Shown in pieces: positions 8,022 through 16,428 of a stretch of DNA of 64,000 nt. The stretch spans positions 1-64,000 of the forward strand of contig DAIMZO010000007.1 in assembly GCA_036733925.1 (NCBI GenBank), read 5' to 3'. The translations under genes were made by a program, and so were the position numbers. The DNA comes from UBA2897 sp036733925 (GTDB lineage: Bacteria > Bacillota > Negativicutes > Selenomonadales > Selenomonadaceae). The notes under the pieces were generated by a model that saw only the letters and a list, made by a program, of their open reading frames with translations, had not been told where the DNA came from and searched no databases. Within the stretch, counting starts at the first letter, position 1; every line of letters begins with the position of its first letter.

Positions 8022-9524
8022 ATGAGTGAAATCAGACTGCAGATTCAGCATCTCTGCAAATCCTTCGGCATCACGAAGGCAGTCCAGGATGTCTCTTTCA
8101 ACGTCAACAAAGGAGAGGTTCATGCCCTGATTGGCGAGAACGGCTCCGGCAAATCGACCCTGACGAATATGCTGACGGGCATCTACACGATTGACAGCGG
8201 GAAATTCATCCTGGACGGCAAAGAAGTCCACCCGCGGAATCAGGTCGAGGCAAACAACGAAGGCATCTCGATCATCGTGCAGGAGCTCGGCACGCTCTCC
8301 GGCCTGACGGTCGCCGAGAACATCTTTCTCGGCCACGAGGACCGCTTCGTCTCCCACGGCGTCAAGAACACGCGCGAGATGAACCGGCAGGCAAACGAGC
8401 TGCTGAAGAAATACGACTTCTCGCATATCCGCGCGGAGGATCAGATTGATGACTACAATTTCGAGGAGCGCAAGTTCATCGAGATCATCAAGGCGACGTA
8501 CTTCTCCCCGAAGATCGTCGTCATCGACGAGACGACGACCGCACTCTCCCAGGAGGGGCGCGAGGAGCTCTACAAGCATATGGACCGCATCCGGGCGGAG
8601 GGCAACAGCATCATCTTCATCTCGCACGACCTTGCCGAGGTGCTCGAGCATTCCGACACCATCACGATCATGCGCGACGGCGTCTACATCGACACGGTCA
8701 AGAGCAGCGACGTCACCGAGGATGACCTCAAACGCCTCATGGTCGGCCGTGAGGTGACGGGCAATTACTACCGCACGGACTACGACGAACCTGTGTCCGA
8801 TGAAGTCGTGCTTTCCGTCAAGAACGTCTCGGTTCCCGGCCGGATCAGCGATGTGTCCTTCGACCTGCACAAAGGCGAGATCCTCGGCTTCGGCGGCCTG
8901 TCCGAATCTGGCATGCACGAGGTCGGCAAGGCGGTTTTCGGCGCATCCTACAACCGCACGGGTGAAGTCGTGCTCGCGGACGGCACAGAAATCAACGACA
9001 TCCCGGCGGCGATCGACCACAGCATCGCCTATACGTCCAAAGACCGCGATAACGAATCCCTGATTCTCAACCAGAGCATCGAGGACAACATCACGTTGCC
9101 CTCCCTGAAAGACCTCTCCTCCGGCCCCTTGCAGTTCCTGAAGGACAGCAAGCTGTCAGCATTTGCCGACAAATACGCCAAGCAGATGTCCGTGAAGATG
9201 CAGGGCATCGAGCAGTTCGTCTCCGACCTCTCCGGCGGCAATAAGCAGAAGGTCGTGCTCGCGCGCTGGATTGGCAAGGATTCCGACATCCTCGTGCTCG
9301 ATTCGCCGACGCGCGGCATCGACATCAAGGTCAAGCAGGATATCTACCAACTCATGGATCGCATGCGGAAGCAGAACAAATCCGTCATCATGATCTCCGA
9401 GGAGCTCATGGAACTCATCGGCATGTGCGACCGCATCCTGATCATGAAGGATGGCAAGGTGAGCGGCGAGCTCCCGCGCAGCAGGAATCTGGACGAAAAC
9501 GCGCTGATCGCCAAGATGGTATAA
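8022..9524 (+). CDS. Sugar ABC transporter ATP-binding protein, two NBDs with one degenerate site
   Basis: A 500-residue tandem ATPase of the RbsA/MglA/YtfR type. NBD1 (about 1-240) has a full Walker A (GENGSGKST) and Walker B (IVVIDETTTAL), but where LSxGQ is expected it reads DDYNFEERKFIEI. NBD2 (about 255-500) lacks a Walker A lysine (GFGGLSESGMHEVG), as usual in this family, yet keeps SDLSGGNKQKVVLARW and VLDSPTRGID. The composite site NBD1-Walker A/NBD2-LSGGN is therefore complete and the other site is defective in both elements. It lies between the two permease genes, with AAGGGGGG upstream. Confidence 0.9.
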   Translation: MSEIRLQIQHLCKSFGITKAVQDVSFNVNKGEVHALIGENGSGKSTLTNMLTGIYTIDSGKFILDGKEVHPRNQVEANNEGISIIVQELGTLSGLTVAENIFLGHEDRFVSHGVKNTREMNRQANELLKKYDFSHIRAEDQIDDYNFEERKFIEIIKATYFSPKIVVIDETTTALSQEGREELYKHMDRIRAEGNSIIFISHDLAEVLEHSDTITIMRDGVYIDTVKSSDVTEDDLKRLMVGREVTGNYYRTDYDEPVSDEVVLSVKNVSVPGRISDVSFDLHKGEILGFGGLSESGMHEVGKAVFGASYNRTGEVVLADGTEINDIPAAIDHSIAYTSKDRDNESLILNQSIEDNITLPSLKDLSSGPLQFLKDSKLSAFADKYAKQMSVKMQGIEQFVSDLSGGNKQKVVLARWIGKDSDILVLDSPTRGIDIKVKQDIYQLMDRMRKQNKSVIMISEELMELIGMCDRILIMKDGKVSGELPRSRNLDENALIAKMV

Positions 9525-9536
9525 GGAGGGTTCTTG

Positions 9537-10508
9537 ATGAAGAAGATAGAAAAACCACTGTCAAAAGACGAGGCTCGGTTAAAGGCCAAGCGCATCGACC
9601 AGCTGCGGACGTACCTCCCCGTGGTCGGACTCGTCGTCATCTTCGTCCTGTTCATCTTTCTGACGGACGGCCGGATGATTGCGCCGAAGAACCTGATCCT
9701 GCTTCTGAATCAGGTATACGTCGTCACGATTGCCGCGATGGGCGTGTTCTTCATCATGACGATGGGCGGGCTGGACTTCTCCCAAGGATCCATCCTCGGC
9801 ATCGCCTCAATCGTGATCTGCCTGCTGTCCCCATACAGCATCGGGCTCGCCATCCTCGGCGGCATCGTCGCGGGTGCCGCCATCGGCGCCATCAACGCGT
9901 ACTTCCACGTCTGCCGCAAGATTGCCTCGTTCATTGTCACAATCTGCACGATGTTCCTGTTCCGCGGGTTCATCAAGTACTTCGCCTCGGACTCCCCGGT
10001 CCGGGCCAGCATGAACGTCTACGATTACGACCATATCGAGATCAAGCTCACCTTCACCGTGCTGATTCTCCTCGCCGGCTACATCGCCTTCCGCTATACG
10101 CCATTCGGCACGTATCTGAAGGCCATCGGCTCCGGTGAGCGCGGCGCGATGTTCGCGGGCATCCGCACCGACCGCATGAAGTTCTTCATCTACACGCTCG
10201 CGGGTGCGCTGACTGGCTTTGCGGCCTTCATCAACATCGTCAAGAACGGTTCCGCGACGGCGAACGTCGGCAACCAGCTCGAGACGCAGATTCTGATTGC
10301 GCTCGTCCTCGGCGGCATGCCAATCTCCGGTGGCGCGAAGGTTCGGTTCAGCAACATCATCGTCGGCTCGTTGCTCTACTACGTCCTCTACAGCGGCCTC
10401 ACGATGATAGGCCTGACCACGCAGGAACTGCAGCTCGTCGAAGGGGTCATCTTCCTGATCTTCGTCGCGGTGTTCGCAGACCGCAAGGCCCTCAAGGTCA
10501 TCAAATAG
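9537..10508 (+). CDS. Sugar ABC transporter permease 2 (YjfF type)
   Basis: A 323-residue BPD_transp_2 permease, last gene of the transporter operon. After a charged cytoplasmic start (MKKIEKPLSKDEARLKAKR), hydrophobic segments follow from about residue 25, and TMGGLDFSQGSILGIASIV is the family loop. NVGNQLETQILIALVLGGMPISGGAKV near residue 240 is a conserved cytoplasmic coupling region. AAGGAGG lies upstream of ATG 9537. It differs clearly from permease 1. A bidirectional terminator follows. Confidence 0.88.
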   Translation: MKKIEKPLSKDEARLKAKRIDQLRTYLPVVGLVVIFVLFIFLTDGRMIAPKNLILLLNQVYVVTIAAMGVFFIMTMGGLDFSQGSILGIASIVICLLSPYSIGLAILGGIVAGAAIGAINAYFHVCRKIASFIVTICTMFLFRGFIKYFASDSPVRASMNVYDYDHIEIKLTFTVLILLAGYIAFRYTPFGTYLKAIGSGERGAMFAGIRTDRMKFFIYTLAGALTGFAAFINIVKNGSATANVGNQLETQILIALVLGGMPISGGAKVRFSNIIVGSLLYYVLYSGLTMIGLTTQELQLVEGVIFLIFVAVFADRKALKVIK

Positions 10509-10545
10509 CGAAGGCTTCCCCCTTTGATTTGAAGAAATCCCCATA

Positions 10546-10583
10546 AAAAATACCCTGCACGCTGTGCGTGCAGGGATTTTTTT
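10546..10583. terminator. Bidirectional terminator between convergent operons
   Basis: CCCTGCACGC (10553-10562) / GCGTGCAGGG (10566-10575), 10 bp with a 3-base loop, flanked by A-run on the left and T-run on the right, so it can stop both the permease operon and the leftward LacI gene. Confidence 0.88.
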
Positions 10584-10587
10584 CGCT

Positions 10588-11610
10588 TCATAGATTCTCG
10601 AGGATCCTTATCTCGTTCTGCACCAGGAACTGCGTCTTGGCCGGCTTGATGCCGCCAATCAGGTAGTCGTAAGCGGTCTGCATGGCAATCTGCCCCTGCC
10701 GCCGCGGGTGCTGGTATATCGCCGCGTCGATGATGCCCTTCTTCATGGCCTCCTGGATGGCAGGAACCGTATCGAACGATACGACCGTGATGCGGTCCGC
10801 GCATTCTTTCCGGACGAGGGCCTGGCAGACGCCGCGCGCGCCGCCCGATGTCGCGATGAAGATTGCATTGAGGGCCGGATACGTCTCGAGCATCTGCAAG
10901 GTCTCGTCGTAGGCCTTGATCGGGTCATCGTCGTTCTTCGACACGGCCTCGACGACGGCGTCAGGCACCGCAGAGAGCCTCTCGCGGAAGCCCTGAATGC
11001 GGTGCATATGGCCAAGCATGTGCGCGCCGCTGTAGGCGATGCCGACATGGATCGGCCCATGGCAGATTTTCTGCAAGAGCGCGGCGGCCGTCCGCCCGCC
11101 CGCGCCGTAATCGCTGCCGACGTAGACATGCTTCGCGTTCGAGGCGAAATCGTTGTTCAGCGCGATGACGAAGATCCCTTTCTCGATGCAGTCGTTCAAC
11201 GCCTTCAGGATGTCCGGCTCGCTGAACGGATTGATGATGATGGCCGCTGCCCCGGCCTTGCGCAGGGCGGCGATGGCCTCGACCTGTTCCTCGGCGTGAT
11301 AGCCTTTCAGCAGCTTCCACCGCACGAGCAGGCCGACGCGCTGGTAATAGTCTGCCGACTTCCGCAGCGCCTCGATGACAGGCTCGAAGAAGTCGATCTC
11401 GCTCGCCGACATGACGACGCCGACGAGGATGCCCTGCCGCTGCGTCACGAGAGCGCGCGCCGCAGGATTCGGTCGATAGCCGAACTCCTCCATCGTCTTC
11501 AAGATCAGCTTCCGCTTCTCCACTTTGACCTTGCCGCGCCCGTTGATGACGCGGTCGACCGTGCCACGCGAGACACCGCATAGCTCCGCAATCTGCTTGA
11601 TGGTGATCAT
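10588..11610 (-). CDS. LacI/GalR-family regulator, probable arabinose repressor
   Basis: A 340-residue regulator. Residues 1-56 are the LacI helix-turn-helix and hinge (ITIKQIAELCGVSRGTVDRV, then GYRPNPAARAL); residues 62-335 form a Peripla_BP_4-like sugar-sensing domain, the same fold as the binding protein at 5773. The start at 11610 follows AAGGAGAG; a longer frame to 11706 lacks a site. It lies between the transporter and arabinose genes, both of which carry a CG-centred palindrome in their promoters, so it is the natural candidate to bind TGTGCTCGWGCACA. It is not the GntR-LacI chimera AraR of Bacillus. Confidence 0.85.
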   Translation of the reverse strand: MITIKQIAELCGVSRGTVDRVINGRGKVKVEKRKLILKTMEEFGYRPNPAARALVTQRQGILVGVVMSASEIDFFEPVIEALRKSADYYQRVGLLVRWKLLKGYHAEEQVEAIAALRKAGAAAIIINPFSEPDILKALNDCIEKGIFVIALNNDFASNAKHVYVGSDYGAGGRTAAALLQKICHGPIHVGIAYSGAHMLGHMHRIQGFRERLSAVPDAVVEAVSKNDDDPIKAYDETLQMLETYPALNAIFIATSGGARGVCQALVRKECADRITVVSFDTVPAIQEAMKKGIIDAAIYQHPRRQGQIAMQTAYDYLIGGIKPAKTQFLVQNEIRILENL

Positions 11611-11677
11611 CTGCTTCTCTCCTTTCCGTATCGGTTCTATTTTCTCGATGCTTCCTATCTTGATTCTCGCTGCATGG

Positions 11678-11706
11678 ATGATAGCATGGATGGCCGCTAT
11701 ACGCAA
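11678..11706 (-). promoter_or_regulatory. Promoter of the LacI-family gene
   Basis: Minus strand: TTGCGT (11706-11701), 17 bases, TATCAT (11683-11678). ATCCATGC is repeated directly between and beyond the elements; no copy of the arabinose palindrome is seen here. Confidence 0.5.
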
Positions 11707-11740
11707 ATCCTGCCACGGCCTGCGTCATGAGAATGCAAAT

Positions 11741-11767
11741 GCGGCACGAACATGCGCTTCGTGCCGC
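11741..11767 (-). terminator. Terminator after araA
   Basis: GCGGCACGAA and TTCGTGCCGC form a perfect 10-bp stem with a 7-base loop just past the araA stop. The minus-strand tail ATTTGCATT is only weakly T-rich. Confidence 0.65.
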
Positions 11768-11790
11768 AAAGGATCAAAGGTTGTGGGAGA

Positions 11791-13215
11791 TTACTGGATT
11801 TCGACGAGCTCGATGCCGAACATCGCGGCGAGCTCACGGATCTGCTCCGGTTTCGCGTGGAAGGAAAGCACCGTATGATGACCGCCGCCCGCCTGGATCC
11901 AGGCGACAGCGCCTTTCTTCAGACCGGCTTTCGGCGTCCAGAGCTGCTTCGCCACCGGCAGGTGCGGCGTCTCCGCCTCAGCTTTCCGGCAGTCGACCGC
12001 GTAGAAGATCATGCGGAAGCCCTCGCGGAAATCCGCGATCGTCACATCGACGCCGTCGCCGTCCATGCCCGTGAACACGAGACGCGCCGGGTCGTCCTTG
12101 CCGCCGATGTCGAGCGGGTGCACCTCGACGCGTGGCTTGTCGCTCGCGATTGTCGGGTCAACCTCGAGCATGTGCGAGCCGAGAATGGCCTCATGCCCCT
12201 TGCGCAGGTCGAGCGTATAGTCCTCCATGAAGACCGTGCGGTCATTGTGCGTCATGATCTTGAGCAGGCGTACGAGCGCCGCGTGCTTCCAGTCGCCCTC
12301 GGCGCCGAAGCCGTAGCCGTCGCGCATCAGAAGCTGCGCCGCGAGCCCCGGCAGCTGGTCGAGGCCCTTGAGATCCTGGAAGTTCGTGCAGAACGCGTCA
12401 TAGCCCTTCTCATCTAGGAACGCCTTGATGCCGAGGTAAAGCCGCAGCTGATAGCGGACGGATTTCGTGAAGGCCTCCTCCGTATTGTCCTGCCGCACGA
12501 ACGTATAGTCTTTCTGCAGTTTCTGATACTCGGCGTCGATGGCATCCTCTTTGACGGCATTCACGACCTCGACGAGGTCGCCGACCGGCCAGTAATCGAC
12601 CGTCCAGCCGAGGCGGATCTGCGCCTCGACCTTGTCGCCCTCGGTGACCGCAACATCGCGCATCGTGTCGCCGAAGCGGCAGACGCGGATATGGAAGCTC
12701 TCATCGTATGCCACCGCGACGTCCTGCCAGTCCGCAATCTCCTGCTGGATCTCCGGATCGCCCCACCAGCCGTAGACGATCTTGTTGTGGAGCTTCAGGC
12801 GCGCGTTCAGATAGCCGTATTCGCGGTCACCATGCGCGCTCTGGTTGAGGTTCATGTAGTCGAAGTCAATCGTATCGTACGGAATCTTCTCCAGATACTG
12901 CGTGGCGAGATGCAGCAGCGGCTTCTGCAGCAGGACCGTCCCGCGGATCCAGTTCTTCGCCGGCGAGAACGTGTGCATCCAGGTGATCACGCCCGCGACC
13001 TCGTCGTGGTAGTTCACATCCTTCATGAACTGCGTGATGCCGTCCGCCGTCGTCATGACGCCCTTACAGACGACCTTATAGGGCAGGCGGCCGCTCGCGT
13101 TGAGCTTCGCCGCGATATCCTCGGCATCCCGTTTCACATTTGCCAGCTGCTCCTCCCCGTAGAGGAACTGACTGCCCGCAACAAACCAGAATTCATACGC
13201 TTTTGTATCCCGCAT
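11791..13215 (-). CDS. araA: L-arabinose isomerase
   Basis: A 474-residue enzyme that converts L-arabinose to L-ribulose. Expected metal ligands are visible in context: the Glu of GAEGDWKHAALVR, FMEDYTLDL, the His in GSHMLEVDP, and the His pair GGGHHTVLSF near the C-terminus. It begins DTKAYEFWFVAGSQFLYGEE, the usual AraA start, with GGAGGAG ahead of ATG 13215. It is the second gene after the FGGY kinase, with a 33-base gap, and both are read from the operator-bearing promoter at 14882-14935. Length is normal (about 470-500). Confidence 0.95.
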   Translation of the reverse strand: MRDTKAYEFWFVAGSQFLYGEEQLANVKRDAEDIAAKLNASGRLPYKVVCKGVMTTADGITQFMKDVNYHDEVAGVITWMHTFSPAKNWIRGTVLLQKPLLHLATQYLEKIPYDTIDFDYMNLNQSAHGDREYGYLNARLKLHNKIVYGWWGDPEIQQEIADWQDVAVAYDESFHIRVCRFGDTMRDVAVTEGDKVEAQIRLGWTVDYWPVGDLVEVVNAVKEDAIDAEYQKLQKDYTFVRQDNTEEAFTKSVRYQLRLYLGIKAFLDEKGYDAFCTNFQDLKGLDQLPGLAAQLLMRDGYGFGAEGDWKHAALVRLLKIMTHNDRTVFMEDYTLDLRKGHEAILGSHMLEVDPTIASDKPRVEVHPLDIGGKDDPARLVFTGMDGDGVDVTIADFREGFRMIFYAVDCRKAEAETPHLPVAKQLWTPKAGLKKGAVAWIQAGGGHHTVLSFHAKPEQIRELAAMFGIELVEIQ

Positions 13216-13248
13216 AAAAAATCTCCTCCAATCCTTTCTTCTCTCTCT

Positions 13249-14853
13249 TCAGGCATCCTCCGACAGAACGGACGCCGCGCGCTCGGCCGGGAGCGCTTGC
13301 TTATAGCGCGCGAGGAACTGCTCCGCGCCCCGCATGCCCTCCGGAACCGGCTCGCAGATCTCGGCCGCGGCCCCCGCGAACACTTCCGCGTCGAGGAAGT
13401 CGGCAAGCGCCGTCTTCCCGCCTTTCCATGTGTAAACCGCGAGGACTGCCATGCCCCAGGCGCCGCCCTCGCTCGCCGTCTTCATGACGGTGATTGGCAG
13501 GCTGAGCTCGTTCGCCAGGATCTGCTGCGCGATCTTTGGCGTGCGGAAAAGGCCGCCCTGTGCCACGAGGCTGTCCACGGCGATCTTCTCCTGCTGCGTC
13601 AGCACGTCGAGCCCGATCCGCAGTGGCGCGAATGCCGCGTAGAGCTGCGCGAGCATGAAGTTCGCAAGCGTCATCTGGCTGTGCGGCGTGCGCACGAAGA
13701 GCGGGCGCCCCTCCTGCACATCGGTGACCGGCTCGCCGGACAGACAGTTATAGGTCACGAGGCCGCCGGCGTCCGGCGCCGCGTCCTCCGTCGCCCGGAA
13801 CAGCGCACCGTAGAGCTGATCTCCCGACACATCCTTGCCGAGGCACCGCGCAGCCTCCCGGAAAAGCCCGGCCCACACGTTGATCTCCGACGAGCAGTTA
13901 TTCGTATGCACCATCGCGACCGGCGTGCCTTCCGGCGTCGTGACAAGGTCGATGTCGCGGTGCACCTCGCGCAGCGGCGCGTCGAGCACGTGCATGGAAA
14001 AGGCCGATGTGCCGATGGAGATATTGCCCGTGCGCTTCCGGACTGCGTTCGTGCCGACCATGCCCGTTCCCGCATCGCCCTCTGGCGGCGCGAAGACCGC
14101 GCCGGGTTCCAAAGTTCCCGTCGGGTCGAGCAGGCGCGCGCCCTCTGCCGAGAGCGTCCCCGCCGCCTCGCCTGCGCGCAGAACGCGCGGCAGGATATCC
14201 GCGAGCTTCCAAGGCATATCCTGCACCTCCGGGAGCTTTCCGAAAGCCGCCAGCTTCGATGCATCATAGGTGCCCGAAACCTCGTCAATCGGGAACATGC
14301 CGGAGGCATCGCCGATACCGAGCACCTTCTCGCCGGTCAGGCGCCAATGCACGTAGCCTGCGAGCGTCGTCAGGAATGCGATATCCTTGACATGCGCCTC
14401 GCCGTTCAGCAGTGCCTGGTCGAGATGCGCAACGCTCCAGCGCTGCGGGATGTTGAAATGGAATACTTCCGTCAGATGCTCCGCCGCCTGCCCCGTGATC
14501 GTATTGCGCCAGGTGCGGAACGGCACAAGCTGTATGCCGTCCTTGTCAAAAGGCAGGTAACCGTGCATCATCGCGCTGATCCCCATGGCCGCGATCTTGT
14601 GCAACTTCACGCCGTACCGCTCCATGACATTCTGGGAGAGGTCGAGGTAGCATGCGGCGATGCCCTCCCAGACCGCGGACAACGCATAGGTCCATATCCC
14701 GTCGCGCCGCTCGTTCTCCCAGCCGTAACTCCCCACGGCAATCGTTTCCGATGACGGCGTCACGAGCACGGCTTTGATGCGCGTAGACCCGAGCTCTATT
14801 CCCAATGCCACATCGCCCGCTTCAATCTGCGCGGCGATTTCCTTTTCATCCAT
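13249..14853 (-). CDS. FGGY-family carbohydrate kinase, probable ribulokinase
   Basis: A 534-residue kinase expected to make L-ribulose-5-phosphate. The phosphate-1 motif GIELGSTRIKAVLV opens the first FGGY domain (about 15-270); TGNISIGTSAFSMHV begins the second ATPase subdomain (about 285-500) and TASEGGAWGMAVLA closes it. It is not a typical AraB: a ribulokinase not orthologous to AraB has been reported in Clostridium, and the araA/araD context supports that role here. ATG 14853 is chosen since GGAAGGAG lies 9 bases away; a TTG at 14859 is too close. Xylulokinase activity cannot be excluded. Confidence 0.8.
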   Translation of the reverse strand: MDEKEIAAQIEAGDVALGIELGSTRIKAVLVTPSSETIAVGSYGWENERRDGIWTYALSAVWEGIAACYLDLSQNVMERYGVKLHKIAAMGISAMMHGYLPFDKDGIQLVPFRTWRNTITGQAAEHLTEVFHFNIPQRWSVAHLDQALLNGEAHVKDIAFLTTLAGYVHWRLTGEKVLGIGDASGMFPIDEVSGTYDASKLAAFGKLPEVQDMPWKLADILPRVLRAGEAAGTLSAEGARLLDPTGTLEPGAVFAPPEGDAGTGMVGTNAVRKRTGNISIGTSAFSMHVLDAPLREVHRDIDLVTTPEGTPVAMVHTNNCSSEINVWAGLFREAARCLGKDVSGDQLYGALFRATEDAAPDAGGLVTYNCLSGEPVTDVQEGRPLFVRTPHSQMTLANFMLAQLYAAFAPLRIGLDVLTQQEKIAVDSLVAQGGLFRTPKIAQQILANELSLPITVMKTASEGGAWGMAVLAVYTWKGGKTALADFLDAEVFAGAAAEICEPVPEGMRGAEQFLARYKQALPAERAASVLSEDA

Positions 14854-14881
14854 TGGCAAGCACTCCTTCCTGTCTTCATAA

Positions 14882-14935
14882 TGTGCTCGTGCACACTTTT
14901 AAGTTTATCCTACCATCTCACCGGATTATTGTCAA
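14882..14935 (-). promoter_or_regulatory. Arabinose kinase/isomerase promoter with LacI-type operator
   Basis: Minus strand: TTGACA (14935-14930), 17 bases, TAGGAT (14912-14907), then 11 bases to the palindrome TGTGCACGAGCACA (14895-14882). It matches the transporter operator at 5673-5686 at 13 of 14 positions and has the same placement. Confidence 0.8.
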
Positions 14936-14980
14936 TAGATTTTGTACGGATTTTTCGCGTTTTTGCGGAATTTTCGCGCA

Positions 14981-15021
14981 AAAAAAGCTGCCGCACGAAA
15001 GAAACCCTTTCGCGCAGCAGC
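14981..15021 (-). terminator. Terminator after araD
   Basis: GCTGC..CGAAAG (14987-15001) pairs with CTTTCG..GCAGC (15007-15021); on the minus strand the stem is followed by a run of seven T. Confidence 0.85.
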
Positions 15022-15047
15022 CCTGATCCTCAGAGGATTGCTCCGGA

Positions 15048-15749
15048 TTATTTCTTTTTCTGCCCGTAGTACGCGTTCGGGCCGTGCTTGCGCAGGAAGT
15101 GCTTGTCGAGCAGCGCCTGCGGCATGGTCTGGACGCCCGGGACGAGCATCTCCGTATGGAACGCCATCATCGCGACCTCCTCGAGGACAACCGCATTGTG
15201 CACGGCGTTCTTCGCGTCCGTGCCCCACGTGAACGGCCCGTGATTTTTCACGAGCACAGCCGGCACATGATCCGGGTTGATGCCATACTTCTCGAACCGC
15301 TCGACCGCGACGACGCCCGTGTTGTACTCATAGGCCGACTGGATCTCCTCCGGCGTCATGTCGCGCGTGCACGGAATCTCGCCGTAGAAATAATCGCCCT
15401 GCGTCGTGCCATATGCGCGGACGCCGCGCCCCGCCTGCGCGAAAATCGTCGCCCAGCGCGAATGCGTGTGCACGACGCCGCCGATATGCGGGAACGCGCG
15501 GTAGAAGACGCGGTGCGTCTCCGTATCCGACGAAGGATTGAGGTCGCCCTCGACCTTGTTGCCCTCGAGATCGACAACGACCATATCCTCCGGCTTCAGC
15601 AGATCGTAGTCGACCCCCGACGGCTTGATGACGAAAAGCCCCTTCTCCCGGTCGATGCCCGAGACATTCCCCCAGGTAAACGTCACCAGATGATGCTTCG
15701 GCAGAAGCATGTTCGCCTCATAGACCTGTTTCTTCAGTTCCTCCAGCAT
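15048..15749 (-). CDS. araD: L-ribulose-5-phosphate 4-epimerase
   Basis: A 233-residue class II aldolase-fold epimerase converting L-ribulose-5-phosphate to D-xylulose-5-phosphate. Zinc histidines lie in GGVVHTHSRWAT (near 95-97) and LVKNHGPFTWG (near 171); the substrate loops GNVSG and PSGVDYD are present. The start MLEELKKQVYEANM at 15749 follows AGGGTGG; the frame extends to 15773 without support. It is transcribed alone: a terminator follows it, and the araBA operator motif is not seen upstream, so its control may differ from araBA. Confidence 0.95.
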   Translation of the reverse strand: MLEELKKQVYEANMLLPKHHLVTFTWGNVSGIDREKGLFVIKPSGVDYDLLKPEDMVVVDLEGNKVEGDLNPSSDTETHRVFYRAFPHIGGVVHTHSRWATIFAQAGRGVRAYGTTQGDYFYGEIPCTRDMTPEEIQSAYEYNTGVVAVERFEKYGINPDHVPAVLVKNHGPFTWGTDAKNAVHNAVVLEEVAMMAFHTEMLVPGVQTMPQALLDKHFLRKHGPNAYYGQKKK

Positions 15750-15935
15750 AAATGATCCACCCTTTCCTCGCAAGAAATACGGGATATCCGTACAGGATTC
15801 TCCTTTTTTCCTGCTTCTTCTTTCTTGTTTCCGTGTCTATCATACCACATTTCCGACCGGAATGCGATGGCAAAAGCATTGGCCATTGCCCCCTTTTCCG
15901 ATATCGTAGAATCATGATGATGATAATCCAGATTA

Positions 15936-15987
15936 TCTGCCGGATGAAATCAGGAACTTGATTTTATCCGGCAGAATCGATAAAATC
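15936..15987 (+). promoter_or_regulatory. crcB promoter overlapped by a 17-bp inverted repeat
   Basis: TTGATT (15958-15963), 17 bases, TAAAAT (15981-15986). Arms 15936-15952 and 15959-15975 (TCTGCCGGATGAAATCA and its near-perfect reverse complement, one mismatch) cover the -35; a second pair GATTTTATC/GATAAAATC (15960-15968, 15979-15987) spans -35 to -10. This looks like an operator. The rest of 15750-16035 holds no gene; a weak leftward -10 lies at 15839-15844. Confidence 0.6.
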
Positions 15988-16035
15988 AGAAAATAAGGTA
16001 AAGATTCCAATTCTATCCCAAAAGAAAGGATTGTC

Positions 16036-16428
16036 ATGCAGAACATCTTCTATGTTTTCATCGGCGGCGGGCTGGGCTCTGTCTGCCGTTATCTCACAAC
16101 GACAAAAATCGGTGCCATTATGCCGGCTGCCTTTCCGTACGGTACATTCTTCGTCAACACGCTCGGCAGCTTCCTGATGGGGCTCATCATGGGGATACTG
16201 CTGCCATTGGCGGCAGAAGGCCAGCTCATGGCAGAATCCGCGAGACTGTTCCTCACCGTCGGCTTCCTCGGCGGCTTCACCACGTTTTCTTCGTTCAGCC
16301 TTGAAACGCTGACACTGTTCGAGGGCGGCCAATACGCGATGGCCTGCCTCAATATCATCGGCAGCATCACCGCAGGCATCCTGGCAGCCCTCCTGGGCCT
16401 GGGCCTTGCCCGCCTTTTCAGTCTCTGA
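16036..16428 (+). CDS. crcB: Fluoride ion channel CrcB/Fluc
   Basis: A 130-residue four-helix membrane protein that exports toxic fluoride as a dual-topology dimer. Family marks: GGGLGSVCRYL at the start, NTLGSFLMGL (Asn of the pore), and GFLGGFTTFSSFSLE with the phenylalanine box and the central sodium site. The ATG follows AAAGAAAGGATTG. It is a single gene with its own promoter, and its end overlaps the convergent Fic-like remnant by 11 bases. A fluoride riboswitch, common ahead of crcB, was not recognised. Confidence 0.93.
   Translation: MQNIFYVFIGGGLGSVCRYLTTTKIGAIMPAAFPYGTFFVNTLGSFLMGLIMGILLPLAAEGQLMAESARLFLTVGFLGGFTTFSSFSLETLTLFEGGQYAMACLNIIGSITAGILAALLGLGLARLFSL

Noticed and set aside
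15750..16035. Fluoride riboswitch ahead of crcB
   Set aside because: The conserved crcB-motif segments were not found; the inverted repeats overlap promoter elements and so are better explained as DNA sites.
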